Of a DNA stretch of 64,000 bases, positions 1-10,038 are shown in pieces. Both the position numbers and the translations under genes were made by a program. Location: positions 128,244 through 192,243 of the forward strand of contig CAVYYK010000016.1 of assembly GCA_963772635.1 (NCBI GenBank), read 5' to 3'. Positions within the stretch are counted from its first letter, which is position 1, and each line of letters starts with the position of its first letter. Source of the DNA: JAUXFS01 sp963772635 (lineage in GTDB: Bacteria; Pseudomonadota; Alphaproteobacteria; Rhodospirillales; Defluviicoccaceae). The notes beneath the pieces are model-generated. The model saw only the letters and a program-made list of their open reading frames with translations, was not told the origin of the DNA and did no database searches.

Positions 1-2
1 AG

Positions 3-809
3 CAGGCCCTGGCCGACGGGGTGCTCGACGGTCAAGGGGATCTCGGCGCGATCAAGCTTCCGTCGGGCCGGGCCGCGTTCGTCGAACGGCTCGAAGCGAT
101 GATGGGCAAGGGCGCGGACGAACGTGCCGCTCGGCCCGAACCGGCGGAAACCCTGTGCGACGATCTGGCGGCGGCGTACGGCGACGAACTGCTGCTGGTG
201 CAGGCGCATACCCACGCCGTTGGGCGCCAATCCCTGCTGGTCGTGCTCGGCGGGGATGCCGTCGCGGCCCGTCAGGACATCGAACGGCGCGTCGCCGGGA
301 TCGGCGAAGGTGAAGGACCGCCACCGGTCGTCGAGGTGTTGGATCGGGATACCTGGTCGACGATCCAGCGCTTGGTCGCCGCCGGCGACCTCTCCTTCAC
401 CGCGGCTCAATCTCGTGACGTCCATCGCTCGCCCCGGCTCGACGATACCGGAGCCGACGAGCGGGAGCGGCGATTGCGCCAGGCGCGCGAGCTGTTCGGG
501 CAGGCCGATCGGAAGTCGCGGATGGCGGCGCTGCTCGCGACCGGCGGTTTCGGCAATGAGGCGGTCGCTCCCCTGGCCGAGGCCAGCCGCTTGGCGTTGA
601 GGTCGGTGCTGGCCCTCGACGGGGACGAAAGCGAGGACGACGATCGGGCGGCAGAGGTTGTTTCCGAACGGGGGCTGCTGCCGGGAGAGCTCCTGCGTGC
701 GGTCGCGCCGATGAACGGCGGATCCACGGAGGGAGACCTGACGGCTCGGCTGACGGCAACGGAACGGCTGATCGAAGCAACCCGCGCCAGACTCCACTTC
801 GCGGCTTGA
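3..809 (+). CDS. C-terminal part of an unidentified protein (possibly SNF2-type helicase)
   Basis: The reading frame is open from the first bases of the window, so this is the 3' end of a longer gene; a GTG at 21 is an internal candidate start but not a convincing one. The visible 268 residues are charged and Ala/Arg/Glu-rich, with no transmembrane segment. The first residues (ALADGVLDGQGDLGAIKLPS) resemble the stretch that follows the motor domains in bacterial SNF2-family helicases, and a helical region around residues 160-200 (RKSRMAALLATGGF) looks HEPN- or TPR-like. No helicase motif lies inside the window, so the assignment is only a guess. The stop TGA overlaps the ATG of the next gene, which suggests translational coupling. 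Confidence 0.5.
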   Translation, partial: QALADGVLDGQGDLGAIKLPSGRAAFVERLEAMMGKGADERAARPEPAETLCDDLAAAYGDELLLVQAHTHAVGRQSLLVVLGGDAVAARQDIERRVAGIGEGEGPPPVVEVLDRDTWSTIQRLVAAGDLSFTAAQSRDVHRSPRLDDTGADERERRLRQARELFGQADRKSRMAALLATGGFGNEAVAPLAEASRLALRSVLALDGDESEDDDRAAEVVSERGLLPGELLRAVAPMNGGSTEGDLTARLTATERLIEATRARLHFAA

Positions 810-1960
810 TGACGCCCTTTACCCTCGCTCCGGTGCCCGCGATCGTCTTCGGCGTCGGCCGCATCGCCGGTCTCGGCAACGACGTCAGCGAGATCGCCGG
901 AGACGCCGCGCGGGTGCTGGTGGTCGCCGATCCGGGGGTGAGCGCGCTCGGCATGACCGCCCGGGTGGCGGCTGCGATCGAGGCGGGCGGGCACGCCGCC
1001 GTCGTCTTCGACGACATCCGCAGCAATCCGAAGGAAGCCCAGGTCCGGGCGGCGATCGGCCTCGCCCGGTCCAAAGGCGCCACGGCGGTGGTCTGCGTCG
1101 GCGGCGGATCGGCGTTGGACGCCGGCAAGCTGATCGCCGCCCTCGCGCGCAGCAACGACGATGTCAGCGTCTTCAGGCTGTCGGCAAGACCGTTGCCGTC
1201 ATCCAGGTTGCCGAAAATCTGCATTCCGACCACCGCCGGCACCGGCTCGGAAACCACCGCCGTCTCGGTGCTGTCGGACGATACGGGCGTCAAGTACTGG
1301 TACTGGGGATCGGCGGTCAAGGCCGACCGGGTGGTGCTCGATCCGGAGCTGACGGTGGCGCTGCCGGCGCATCTGACCGCGGCCACCGGCGTCGATGCCT
1401 TGGTCCACGCCATCGAGGCCTGTACCAACCGCAACGCCTTTGCGGCCAACGATCTCTACGGCCTCGAGGCGATACGGCTGGTCGACCGCCACCTCGCGAC
1501 CGCCGTCGCCGAGCCCGGCAATCTGGAGGCGCGGGGCGGGATGCTGCTCGCCGCGGCGTTCGCCGGCATCGCCATCGACAACGCCGGAACCGCGCTCGCC
1601 CACAACATCGCCCACGCCCTCGGCAGCCTCATGCCGATCCACCATGGCCGGGCGGTCGCCATCGCGATGGCGACGACGCTCGAGTGGAACGTCGAGGGGA
1701 ACGCCGAGGGTTTTGCCAAAGTCGCGGAGGTCCTCGGACTGGGACGGGATCCGCGGGGCCTCGCCGCGTGGTTCGATCGCTTCGTTCGTGCGGTCGGCAT
1801 CGAGGTGTCGCTTGCCGACGAGGCCAAAGGCGTCGATGCTGCGGTCCTGGCGCGGCGGATGGCCGCGCCGGAGAACGCGGCGATGCGCGCCGCCAACGTG
1901 CGCCCGGTCACCGACGAGGATCTCGAACCCCTGGCCGGGATGGTTTTGAGCGCGGGATGA
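809..1960 (+). CDS. Iron-containing (type III) alcohol dehydrogenase
   Basis: Predicted cytosolic NAD(P)-dependent alcohol dehydrogenase of 383 residues, the usual family length. The Rossmann-like N-terminal half has GGGSALDAGK near residue 100 (the family GGGS nucleotide-binding motif) and IPTTAGTGSE near 140. The C-terminal helical half carries the metal ligands: Asp and His in GVDALVHAIEA and two further His in HNIAHALG and IHHG. The ATG at 809 overlaps the previous TGA; an in-frame TTG sits three bases upstream. It directly precedes an aldehyde dehydrogenase, so the pair probably oxidises an alcohol to the acid in two steps. The substrate cannot be read from the sequence. Confidence 0.9.
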   Translation: MTPFTLAPVPAIVFGVGRIAGLGNDVSEIAGDAARVLVVADPGVSALGMTARVAAAIEAGGHAAVVFDDIRSNPKEAQVRAAIGLARSKGATAVVCVGGGSALDAGKLIAALARSNDDVSVFRLSARPLPSSRLPKICIPTTAGTGSETTAVSVLSDDTGVKYWYWGSAVKADRVVLDPELTVALPAHLTAATGVDALVHAIEACTNRNAFAANDLYGLEAIRLVDRHLATAVAEPGNLEARGGMLLAAAFAGIAIDNAGTALAHNIAHALGSLMPIHHGRAVAIAMATTLEWNVEGNAEGFAKVAEVLGLGRDPRGLAAWFDRFVRAVGIEVSLADEAKGVDAAVLARRMAAPENAAMRAANVRPVTDEDLEPLAGMVLSAG

Positions 1961-1977
1961 CCGCGGGGAGAGAGGCG

Positions 1978-3477
1978 ATGCCGAACCGGAAGGACTTCGC
2001 GTACTGGCGGGACAAGGCGGCGGCGCTGCGCCCGGAGACCCGCGCGTTCATCGACGGCGCCTCCGTCGAGGCGGCGAACGGGGCGACATTTACCCGGACC
2101 AGCCCGATCGACGGCCGCGCCATCCCGGGGATCGCGCGGTGCGGCGCCGAGGACGTGGACCGGGCGGTCAAGGCGGCGCGCGCCGCTTTCGAGGACGGCC
2201 GCTGGTCGCGGCTGGAGCCGACCAAGCGCAAAGCCGTCCTCCTGCGGTTCGCCCGGCTGATCGAGGACGATGTCGAGGAGCTGGCATTGCGCGAGACCCT
2301 CGATGTCGGCAAGCCGATCGGCGACTCGCTGGCGGTCGACGTGCGCTCGGCGGCCCGCTGCGTCGCCTACTACGCCGAATACGCCGACAAGCTCTACGAG
2401 GAGATCGCCCCCACCGGTCCCAACGATCTGGCGATCATCCGCCGCATGCCGCTCGGCGTCGTCGGCGCGATCGTGCCGTGGAACTATCCGCTGATCCTCG
2501 CCTCGTGGAAGATCGCGCCGGCGCTGGTGCTCGGCAACTCGGTGGTGCTCAAGCCGGCCGAGCAGTCGTCGCTGTCGGCGATCCGGCTCGCCGAGCTGGC
2601 CCGCGACGCCGGAATCCCCGACGGCGTGTTCAACGTCGTGCCCGGCTTCGGCGAGGAGGCGGGGGACGCGCTGGTCCGCCATATGGACGTCGATATGATC
2701 GCGTTCACCGGCTCCACGTCGGTGGGGCGGATGATCATGAAGGGCGCGGCCGAATCGAACATGAAGCGGGTCGCCCTCGAGCTCGGCGGCAAGAGCCCGC
2801 ACATCGTCATGGACGACTGCCCCGATCTCGACGCCGCCGCCTCGGCGGTCGCCTGGGGCGTGTTCTACAACGCCGGCGAGACCTGCCATGCCGGCACCCG
2901 GCTGATCGCCCACCGCGCCGTCGCCGACGACCTCCACCACCGGCTGATCGAGGCGACCCGGAAGATCCGGCTCGGCCACCCGCTCGATCCGGCGACCCAG
3001 ATCGGCGCGGTGATCGAGGAGGACCACATGCACCGGGTGCTCGGATACGTCGATCTCGGCCGCGAGGAGGGGGGACGGATCCTCCTCGGCGGCAACCGCG
3101 CCGACGTGGTCGACGGCGGCTTCTACGTCGAGCCGACGGTCATCGCCGGCGTCGCCAACGCGTCGCGGGTGGCGCAGGAGGAGATCTTCGGCCCGGTGCT
3201 GGTCTCGATCCCGGTCGACGGCGAGGAGGAGGCGGTGCGCGTCGCCAACGACACCATCTACGGCCTCGGCGCCGCGGTATGGACCCGCGACATCAATCGC
3301 GCCCACCGGATGACCGAAGCCTTGCGCGCCGGCACCGTCTGGGTCAACGCCTACGACCTGTCGAGCATGGCGACCCCGTTCGGCGGCTTCAAGCAGTCCG
3401 GGTTCGGCCGCGACCGCTCGGTCCACGCGCTCGACAAGTACGCCGACCTCAAGACCGTCTGGACCCACTATTCCTGA
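1978..3477 (+). CDS. NAD(P)-dependent aldehyde dehydrogenase, PuuC-like
   Basis: A 499-residue aldehyde dehydrogenase that oxidises an aldehyde to the carboxylate in the cytosol. Recognisable are the substrate/cofactor segment VPWNYPL, the glycine motif FTGSTSVG, the general-base Glu in ELGGKSPH, the catalytic Cys in NAGETCHAGTR, and EEIFGPV and PFGGFKQSG near the C-terminus. The N-terminal YWRDKAAALRPETRAFIDG resembles gamma-glutamyl-gamma-aminobutyraldehyde dehydrogenases (PuuC type). I chose the ATG at 1978 because a purine-rich GGGGAGAGAGG stands just upstream; an ATG at 1957 overlaps the dehydrogenase stop. A PuuD-like hydrolase occurs far away at 41.3-42.0 kb, so a polyamine role is possible but not supported by neighbours. 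Confidence 0.9.
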   Translation: MPNRKDFAYWRDKAAALRPETRAFIDGASVEAANGATFTRTSPIDGRAIPGIARCGAEDVDRAVKAARAAFEDGRWSRLEPTKRKAVLLRFARLIEDDVEELALRETLDVGKPIGDSLAVDVRSAARCVAYYAEYADKLYEEIAPTGPNDLAIIRRMPLGVVGAIVPWNYPLILASWKIAPALVLGNSVVLKPAEQSSLSAIRLAELARDAGIPDGVFNVVPGFGEEAGDALVRHMDVDMIAFTGSTSVGRMIMKGAAESNMKRVALELGGKSPHIVMDDCPDLDAAASAVAWGVFYNAGETCHAGTRLIAHRAVADDLHHRLIEATRKIRLGHPLDPATQIGAVIEEDHMHRVLGYVDLGREEGGRILLGGNRADVVDGGFYVEPTVIAGVANASRVAQEEIFGPVLVSIPVDGEEEAVRVANDTIYGLGAAVWTRDINRAHRMTEALRAGTVWVNAYDLSSMATPFGGFKQSGFGRDRSVHALDKYADLKTVWTHYS

Positions 3478-3494
3478 AAGTCCGAGCCAGTCCC

Positions 3495-4604
3495 GTGAAA
3501 ATCACCGCCATCACCATCAGCGAGCACCGGCACCCCCTCGACCCGCCGTTCCGGCCGAGCTGGGACACCCGGCCACGCGATCATTTCGACGCCACCATCG
3601 TCCGGGTGGAAACCGACGAAGGGCTGGTCGGCGTCGGCTCGGGCGACCGGATGATCGGCTTCGCCGGCCACGAGGATCTGTTCATCGGCCGCGATCCGAT
3701 GGCGATCGAGCGCCACTACCGGGTGCTGAGCCACATCGGCTTCCACTACGGCCGCTGCTGGCCGCTCGACCTGGCGCTGTGGGACCTGGCCGGCAAGATC
3801 ACCGGACAGCCGGTGTGGAAGCTGGTCGGCGGCAACAGCGATCGGGTTCCGGCCTACGCCTCCTCGGGGACGTTGCGGGCGCCGGCGGCGATGGCGGAGG
3901 CGGCGGAGCGCTTCCGCGGCGAGGGATTCAAGGCGATGAAGATCCGCTTCCATCGGGGTGACTGGCGGGACGACATCGCGGCGCTGGAGGCGGTGCGCAA
4001 CCGGGTCGGCGACGGCCTCGAGTTGATGGTCGACTGCAACCAGGGTTGGCGGATGCCGTGGGACACCGAGCCGCCGTGGACGTTGAAGGACGCACTCGAG
4101 GTGGCGCGGGAACTGGAGGAACTGGGCGTCTATTGGATGGAAGAGCCGCTCCATCGCGGCGACCGCGAGGGCATGCGCCGGCTCCGCGACAGCGTCGACG
4201 TGCGCATCGCCGGCGGCGAGATGACCCGCGAGACCTACGAGTTCCGCGACCTGATCGGCGCCGGCGCGCTCGACGTGGTCCAACCCGACGCCGCCCTGGT
4301 CGGCGGCATCACCGGCGCGCGGCGGATCGCGATCATCGCCGAGGAGCACGGCGTGGTGTTCACCCCCCACACCTGGACCAACGGTATCGGCCTCGTCGCC
4401 AACGTCCACCTGACCGCCGGCATCGCCAACGCCCCCTTTATCGAGTTCCCCTACGACCCGCCCGAATGGTCGCCGGCGCGCCGCGACTTCATGATGGAAA
4501 AAACCCTAAGCATCGGCGACGACGGCGTCATCGTCCTCGACGACACGCCCGGTCTCGGGTTCGACCTCGACGAAGCGGTGTTGGAGCAGACCCGGATCGG
4601 CTAG
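3495..4604 (+). CDS. Mandelate racemase/muconate lactonizing enzyme family protein
   Basis: Enolase-superfamily enzyme of 369 residues that would abstract the alpha-proton of a carboxylate with the help of Mg2+, as sugar-acid dehydratases and racemases do. The N-terminal capping domain is followed by a TIM barrel. Candidate residues: Lys in FKAMKIRFH, the metal ligands Asp (MVDCNQGW), Glu (YWMEEPL) and Glu (IAGGEMT), and a His in VFTPHTW that places it near the mandelate racemase group. The start is GTG at 3495, 17 bases after the aldehyde dehydrogenase stop, so the three genes are probably one catabolic operon. The substrate is unknown; an acid sugar is the usual case. Confidence 0.85.
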   Translation: MKITAITISEHRHPLDPPFRPSWDTRPRDHFDATIVRVETDEGLVGVGSGDRMIGFAGHEDLFIGRDPMAIERHYRVLSHIGFHYGRCWPLDLALWDLAGKITGQPVWKLVGGNSDRVPAYASSGTLRAPAAMAEAAERFRGEGFKAMKIRFHRGDWRDDIAALEAVRNRVGDGLELMVDCNQGWRMPWDTEPPWTLKDALEVARELEELGVYWMEEPLHRGDREGMRRLRDSVDVRIAGGEMTRETYEFRDLIGAGALDVVQPDAALVGGITGARRIAIIAEEHGVVFTPHTWTNGIGLVANVHLTAGIANAPFIEFPYDPPEWSPARRDFMMEKTLSIGDDGVIVLDDTPGLGFDLDEAVLEQTRIG

Positions 4605-4610
4605 CGGCGG

Positions 4611-4811
4611 GTGATCCCGGCGTTGGCGCAACGCTATACGGTGATCGCTGCGAATCTGCGCGGCCTCGGCGACAGCTCGCGGCCGGCGGGGGGATACGAC
4701 AAGTAGGCGGTCGCCGACGACGTCTGGCGGCTGGTCAACGGGTTCCTCGGCCACGAGACGTTTTTTCTCGCCGCCCGGCTGCTCGGATTTTTCGGCGAGG
4801 AGAACGGCTGA
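4611..4811 (+). pseudogene. Relic of an alpha/beta hydrolase
   Basis: Read in one frame from GTG 4611, the sequence gives LAQRYTVIAANLRGLGDSSR, the region between the oxyanion strand and the RG-GDS-P motif of epoxide hydrolase/haloalkane dehalogenase-like proteins. An in-frame TAG follows at 4704-4706. The frame then reads AVADDVWRLV, GHETFF and LLGFFGEENG, which resemble the segment before the nucleophile and a far C-terminal piece. The nucleophile elbow and most of the fold are missing, so this is a deleted and stopped remnant. It probably once belonged to the neighbouring catabolic operon. Confidence 0.7.
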
Positions 4812-4871
4812 TCAGCCCTCAACCCATGACGCGCGTCTGCACGCCAATCCGTTTTGAGGCTTGGGTCTAGA

Positions 4872-5147
4872 TCACTTGCGCGGTCCCCGGGCGCCGGCGA
4901 TCATCGCCAACCCGCTGACAATGGCGACGGCGGCGCCCCAGAACGGCAGCGGAGAGTACGTGGGGATTTTGCTGACCATGCCGACGGCGGCGCCGAACGA
5001 GCAGAGGTCGGTGGTGTAATAGAAGCAGTCGCTCGCCTGTTTGACGTTGTCGCCGAGGATCTGCTCGAAGAACAGGTACCACCAGACGACCGCTCCGACG
5101 AGCAGGGCGAGACCGACAACGAGAAGAATTCTGCCGACGATAACCAT
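4872..5147 (-). CDS. Small two-helix membrane protein, unknown function
   Basis: A 91-residue protein with two clear hydrophobic segments: residues about 3-26 (ILLVVGLALLVGAVVWWYLF) and about 62-84 (FWGAAVAIVSGLAMIAG). Between them is a short polar loop with two Cys (SDCFYYTTDLCSF). The topology suggests an inner-membrane protein with both ends on the same side. The ATG at 5147 is chosen; an in-frame TTG four codons upstream is the alternative. I do not recognise the family, although similar small proteins occur in alphaproteobacteria. It is convergent with the hydrolase relic and divergent from the TerB-like gene. Confidence 0.6.
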   Translation of the reverse strand: MVIVGRILLVVGLALLVGAVVWWYLFFEQILGDNVKQASDCFYYTTDLCSFGAAVGMVSKIPTYSPLPFWGAAVAIVSGLAMIAGARGPRK

Positions 5148-5335
5148 GGGGTTTCCCAAATCGCCCTATCGTATCCAAACGTTGGGCATCGACAACAGTC
5201 CGCAAAGAGTCGCGACCGATACCAATGCGGAAGGCACCAATCAAACGCTTGCGGGATTGACGCACCCGCCCACGGCGCGCTTTAAGGTAGAAAACCTGAT
5301 ATCCCAGTTTCCAACCTTCATTGCAAGAGGCCCCG

Positions 5336-5740
5336 ATGATCAGCCACCACGCCGCCCTCATTTACACCATGGTTCTGGTCTCGGCGTCGGACCGGGATAT
5401 GACCGACCCGGAGCTTCGCACCATCGGCGAGGTTCTCCGCGATCTCCCGGTGTTCGCCGACTACAACAAGGAGCTTCTGCCGGCGACGGCGGCGGCGTGC
5501 GCCGAGCTGCTGGACGACGAAAACGGTCTGGACAAGGCTCTTGGGCTGATCGCGAAGGCAATTCCGCCGAAATTGCGGGAGACCGCCTACGCACTGGCCT
5601 GCGAAGTGGCGGTCGCCGACGGCCACGTCGAGAAGGAAGAGGCGCGGATGCTGGAGATGATCCGCGACCGGCTCAAGGTTGAGAGCCTGGCGGCGGCGGC
5701 CATCGAGCGGGCCGCCGAAGCCCGCTATGCCAGGCTCTGA
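5336..5740 (+). CDS. TerB-like (tellurite-resistance fold) protein
   Basis: A 134-residue, largely helical, acidic cytosolic protein. It has the TerB-like pattern: an N-terminal helix with ALIYTMVLVSASDRDMTDPE, and a repeat-like second half CEVAVADGHVEKEEARMLE, in which the two D-x-D/E clusters mark the family's metal-binding sites. A good Shine-Dalgarno (AAGAGG) stands before ATG 5336; a TTG at 5321 is the longer alternative. Proteins with this fold occur in stress and membrane-associated systems, but nothing here ties it to tellurite. It converges on groEL, with the groEL terminator between them. Confidence 0.7.
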   Translation: MISHHAALIYTMVLVSASDRDMTDPELRTIGEVLRDLPVFADYNKELLPATAAACAELLDDENGLDKALGLIAKAIPPKLRETAYALACEVAVADGHVEKEEARMLEMIRDRLKVESLAAAAIERAAEARYARL

Positions 5741-5771
5741 GGTTTCGGGGCCGTTTCGTTCGGGGGTGCCC

Positions 5772-5806
5772 AAAAACGAAAAGGGGCCGCGGCGATGCGC
5801 GGCCCC
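5772..5806 (-). terminator. Rho-independent terminator of groESL
   Basis: A perfect 9-bp stem (GGGGCCGCG with CGCGGCCCC, 5783-5791 and 5798-5806) with a 6-base loop is followed, on the minus strand, by a T-rich run (5772-5782). It lies 30 bases after the groEL stop codon, in the right orientation for groEL. Confidence 0.85.
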
Positions 5807-5835
5807 ATGGTTCTCGAAGGTGACGGTGTCGGGCG

Positions 5836-7488
<1,653 letters not shown>

Positions 7489-7515
7489 CTCTATTTGCTC
7501 TCCGTTATCGTTTTG

Positions 7516-7806
7516 TTAGCCTTGGAGGATTCCCAGAAGGTCGGACTCTTTCATGATCAACAGCTCCTCGCCGTCGATCTTGACCTCGGTACCCGACCAC
7601 TTGCCGAACAGCACCCGATCCCCGGCCTTCACGTCGAGCGGCGCCAGCTTGCCGTCGTCGTTGCGTGCACCCGGACCGGCGGCGACGATCTCGCCCTCCT
7701 GCGGCTTCTCCTTGGCGGTGTCGGGAATGATGATCCCGCCCTTCGTCTTCGCTTCCTGCTCGATGCGCCTCACCAGCACACGATCGTGCAGCGGCTTGAA
7801 TTTCAT
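7516..7806 (-). CDS. groES: 10 kDa co-chaperonin GroES
   Basis: A 96-residue heptameric lid of the GroEL chaperonin. It has the typical start FKPLHDRVLVRRIEQE, the mobile-loop region EAKTKGGIIIPDTAKEKPQEG, and the C-terminal GEELLIMKESDLLGI. A GGAGG Shine-Dalgarno lies a few bases before the ATG at 7806. It is the first gene of groESL, with CIRCE and promoter within about 110 bases upstream. Confidence 0.98.
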   Translation of the reverse strand: MKFKPLHDRVLVRRIEQEAKTKGGIIIPDTAKEKPQEGEIVAAGPGARNDDGKLAPLDVKAGDRVLFGKWSGTEVKIDGEELLIMKESDLLGILQG

Positions 7807-7854
7807 CGTTGGTCCTCCAAAAACCCGTGACGTCCGAAACCATGAACCGGGGTG

Positions 7855-7881
7855 TTAGCACTCACCCCGAATGAGTGCCAA
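7855..7881. promoter_or_regulatory. CIRCE operator (HrcA-binding inverted repeat)
   Basis: TTAGCACTC-N9-GAGTGCCAA matches the CIRCE consensus (TTAGCACTC-N9-GAGTGCTAA) with a single mismatch in the second arm. It lies between the groESL promoter and groES, in the 5' leader region. From established knowledge, HrcA binds CIRCE and represses groESL until heat shock; hrcA itself is not in the window. Confidence 0.95.
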
Positions 7882-7882
7882 T

Positions 7883-7911
7883 CAGTTAGTGCGGCTGGAG
7901 ATGGCTGTCAA
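7883..7911 (-). promoter_or_regulatory. groESL promoter
   Basis: On the minus strand a TTGACA (-35, 7906-7911) and TAACTG (-10, 7883-7888) are 17 bases apart, immediately upstream of CIRCE. The spacing and the perfect -35 fit a housekeeping sigma70-type promoter, so HrcA would block transcription just after initiation. Confidence 0.75.
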
Positions 7912-7999
7912 GGAGGGTGGAACGAATGGTCGGGAACGTCACGCTACGTCGCGTCGACTCCTTTGAGGCGGTCCAGCCTTAGCCGATGGCGTTCGTCCG

Positions 8000-9367
8000 T
8001 CAGTCTTCGCCCCCGGCCCAAACCGCCGCCAGGACACCGAGGCCGGTTCCGCCGGCGATCAGGAACATGATCAGGATCTGATACTTGACCGCTTCCACCG
8101 GATCGACGCCGGCAAGAATCTGGCCGGTCATCATGCCGGGGAGAAACACCAGGCCGGCGGCCGACATCGAGTTGATGATCGGGATCAAGCCGCTGCGCAC
8201 CGCCTCGCGGGTAACGCCGCTCAAGGCGTCGGGGAAGTCGTGACCGAGGCTCAGCCGTGCTTCGATGGCGGAGCGCTCCCGCGCCGCGCCGGTCAGCAGC
8301 CTGTCCAGACCCAGGCTGACCCCGGTCATCGCGTTTCCCAGGATCATCCCCAGCAACGGCACCGCATATCGTGGATCGTACCAGGGGTCGGCGTGGATCT
8401 GGGTGGTCAGCGCGAGAACGGTCACGCTGACGCCGGCGATCATCATGCTGCCGGTGCCGATGCCGTAGGTCCAGCCGCCGGTGAACGAACGCGTCTGCCG
8501 CGCGCTGATCTCGTAGCCGGCGAAAACCACCATCACCAGGACGGCTCCGCCGGTGAGCCAGGGCGAAGCGGCGGCAAACAGCGCCTTCAGCACCAGCCCC
8601 ACCATGAACAGCTGGACGATCATCCGGGCCGCGGCGATCAGCAATCGCCGTTCGAGACCGAGCCGGAAGCGGATCGACAATGCCGCGTTGACCGCCACCA
8701 GCAGCGCGGCGAAGGCGATGTCCCAATAATCGAGGGTGAGATAGCTCAGGTCCCGCCCTCCGGGGTCGCCGTTTCGGGGATCCGGGCGCAGCCGACCGTG
8801 CTCCATGCTAAGACGGCGGCCCGCTATCCTTTTCGCCTGATCGCGATCGTGGGTCACCAGCACGATCACCGCGCCTTGCGCCAGGCGCCGGCGCAACAGG
8901 TCCTCGACCTTGGAGGCCGCTTCCGGGTCCAGGCCCGAAGTGGGTTCGTCCAAAAGCAATGCCGGTGGCTCCAGTTCGAGGGCCCGGGCCAGCGCCAGCC
9001 GCTGACGTTCGCCCGTGGATAGCCGGGCGACGGGCCAGGTCAAGGCATCGGGCGGCAACGCCAGTTCGCTCAACAGTTCGGCGGCGCCGCTTCGATCGCC
9101 GAAATGGGCGCCGACGTCGCCGGCCCACCACCCCGACTCCGCGGCGACATAGACCACCTGGCGCCGCCACTCGGGGGCCGGAATGGCCTCACGCGCCGTT
9201 CCGTTCAGCCGAACCTCGCCTTGGTTCGGGTCGAGATCGGCGATCGCGCGCAGCAGAAGGCTCTTGCCCGCCCCGGACGGACCCGAAATGGCGACGCATT
9301 CGCCCTTGGAAACGCTCAAATCCACCGGCTCGATACCGAGACGGCGAAGACCGCTGATAGTCAGCAC
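8000..9367 (-). CDS. FetA-FetB-type ABC transporter, ATPase and permease in one chain
   Basis: A single 455-residue frame holds an ABC ATPase and then an UPF0014/FetB-type permease. The ATPase (about residues 1-205) has Walker A GPSGAGKS, signature LSTGERQR and Walker B LLLDEPTSGLDP. The permease (from about residue 212, LSYLTLDYWDIAFAALL) has about six or seven hydrophobic segments and the conserved GMILGNAMTGVSLGLDRL. In E. coli these are separate proteins (FetA/YbbL, FetB/YbbM), proposed iron exporters of the inner membrane. At the junction FetB would normally begin with Met where CTG stands here, so the fusion could be real or could come from an indel. GTG at 9367 is chosen because AAGGGAAGG stands just upstream; TTG 9391 is the alternative. 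Confidence 0.8.
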   Translation of the reverse strand: MLTISGLRRLGIEPVDLSVSKGECVAISGPSGAGKSLLLRAIADLDPNQGEVRLNGTAREAIPAPEWRRQVVYVAAESGWWAGDVGAHFGDRSGAAELLSELALPPDALTWPVARLSTGERQRLALARALELEPPALLLDEPTSGLDPEAASKVEDLLRRRLAQGAVIVLVTHDRDQAKRIAGRRLSMEHGRLRPDPRNGDPGGRDLSYLTLDYWDIAFAALLVAVNAALSIRFRLGLERRLLIAAARMIVQLFMVGLVLKALFAAASPWLTGGAVLVMVVFAGYEISARQTRSFTGGWTYGIGTGSMMIAGVSVTVLALTTQIHADPWYDPRYAVPLLGMILGNAMTGVSLGLDRLLTGAARERSAIEARLSLGHDFPDALSGVTREAVRSGLIPIINSMSAAGLVFLPGMMTGQILAGVDPVEAVKYQILIMFLIAGGTGLGVLAAVWAGGED

Positions 9368-9434
9368 ACGGGAGCCTTCCCTTGGGTACAATATGTTTGA
9401 TCCAGATCACTAGCCGGTTTGAATGGAGACAACA

Positions 9435-9942
9435 ATGACCGAAGGCGAGATGCAGAGCGACAGTGCACTCTTTCCGGTTCACGGCGAGATCATTCGTCCC
9501 GAATGGGTCGACTACAACAATCACATGAACGTCGCCTACTATGTCCTGGTGTTCGACCACGCAACCGACGCGGTGTTCGACCATTTGGACCTGGGCGAGG
9601 CCTACCGCGAAAAAAGCGGCTGCTCGGTGTTCGTCGGCGAGGCTCACGTCACCTACGAGCGCGAGGTGTGTGTGGGCGACCGGCTGCGCGTGACCAGCCG
9701 GGTCCTCGGCTTCGACGGAAAGCGGATCATTCTCTATCACGAGATGGATTGCGACCGAGCCGGCGGGCTGGTTGCGACCAACGAGGTGCTGTGCCTTCAT
9801 GTTGATTTGACGTCACGAAGGGCGGCGCCATTGCCGAAAGCGGCGGTCCGCCGAACTCGAGCGGGCCGCGGCCTGGGACGCCGGGCTCTCGCGCCCGTTG
9901 AGGGCGGGGCGGACCATCGGTCTCGATACGCGCCGGCCCTAG
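9435..9942 (+). CDS. Acyl-CoA thioesterase (4HBT hot-dog fold), frame broken near the 3' end
   Basis: Hot-dog thioesterase that hydrolyses an acyl-CoA or carnitine thioester. The motif WVDYNNHMNVAYY (residues about 24-36) is the family's Asp/His-containing signature. The uninterrupted frame runs to 9974 with an unrelated Arg-rich tail. After about 9848, however, another frame reads ELERAAAWDAGLSRP and AGRTIGLDTRRP, ending at TAG 9942, which is the expected family C-terminus. Removing one base in the GTCCGCC run at 9847-9853 restores it. I therefore annotate one gene with a +1 indel. ATG 9435 follows GGAGAC; ATG 9423 is the longer alternative. Confidence 0.8.
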
Positions 9943-10038
9943 TACCGACTTCGCCACTACGGATGTGTTCATGAGCCCTTAACCGAACGGCGGATACGAT
10001 TGCGGCAACGCGAGGCAGAGCTTTCCGTTGGAGACACC

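Noticed and set aside
2139..4604. An 821-codon frame across the aldehyde dehydrogenase and the enolase-family gene
   Set aside because: The first two thirds are Arg-rich shadow sequence of the aldehyde dehydrogenase; only the part from GTG 3495 resembles a protein family.
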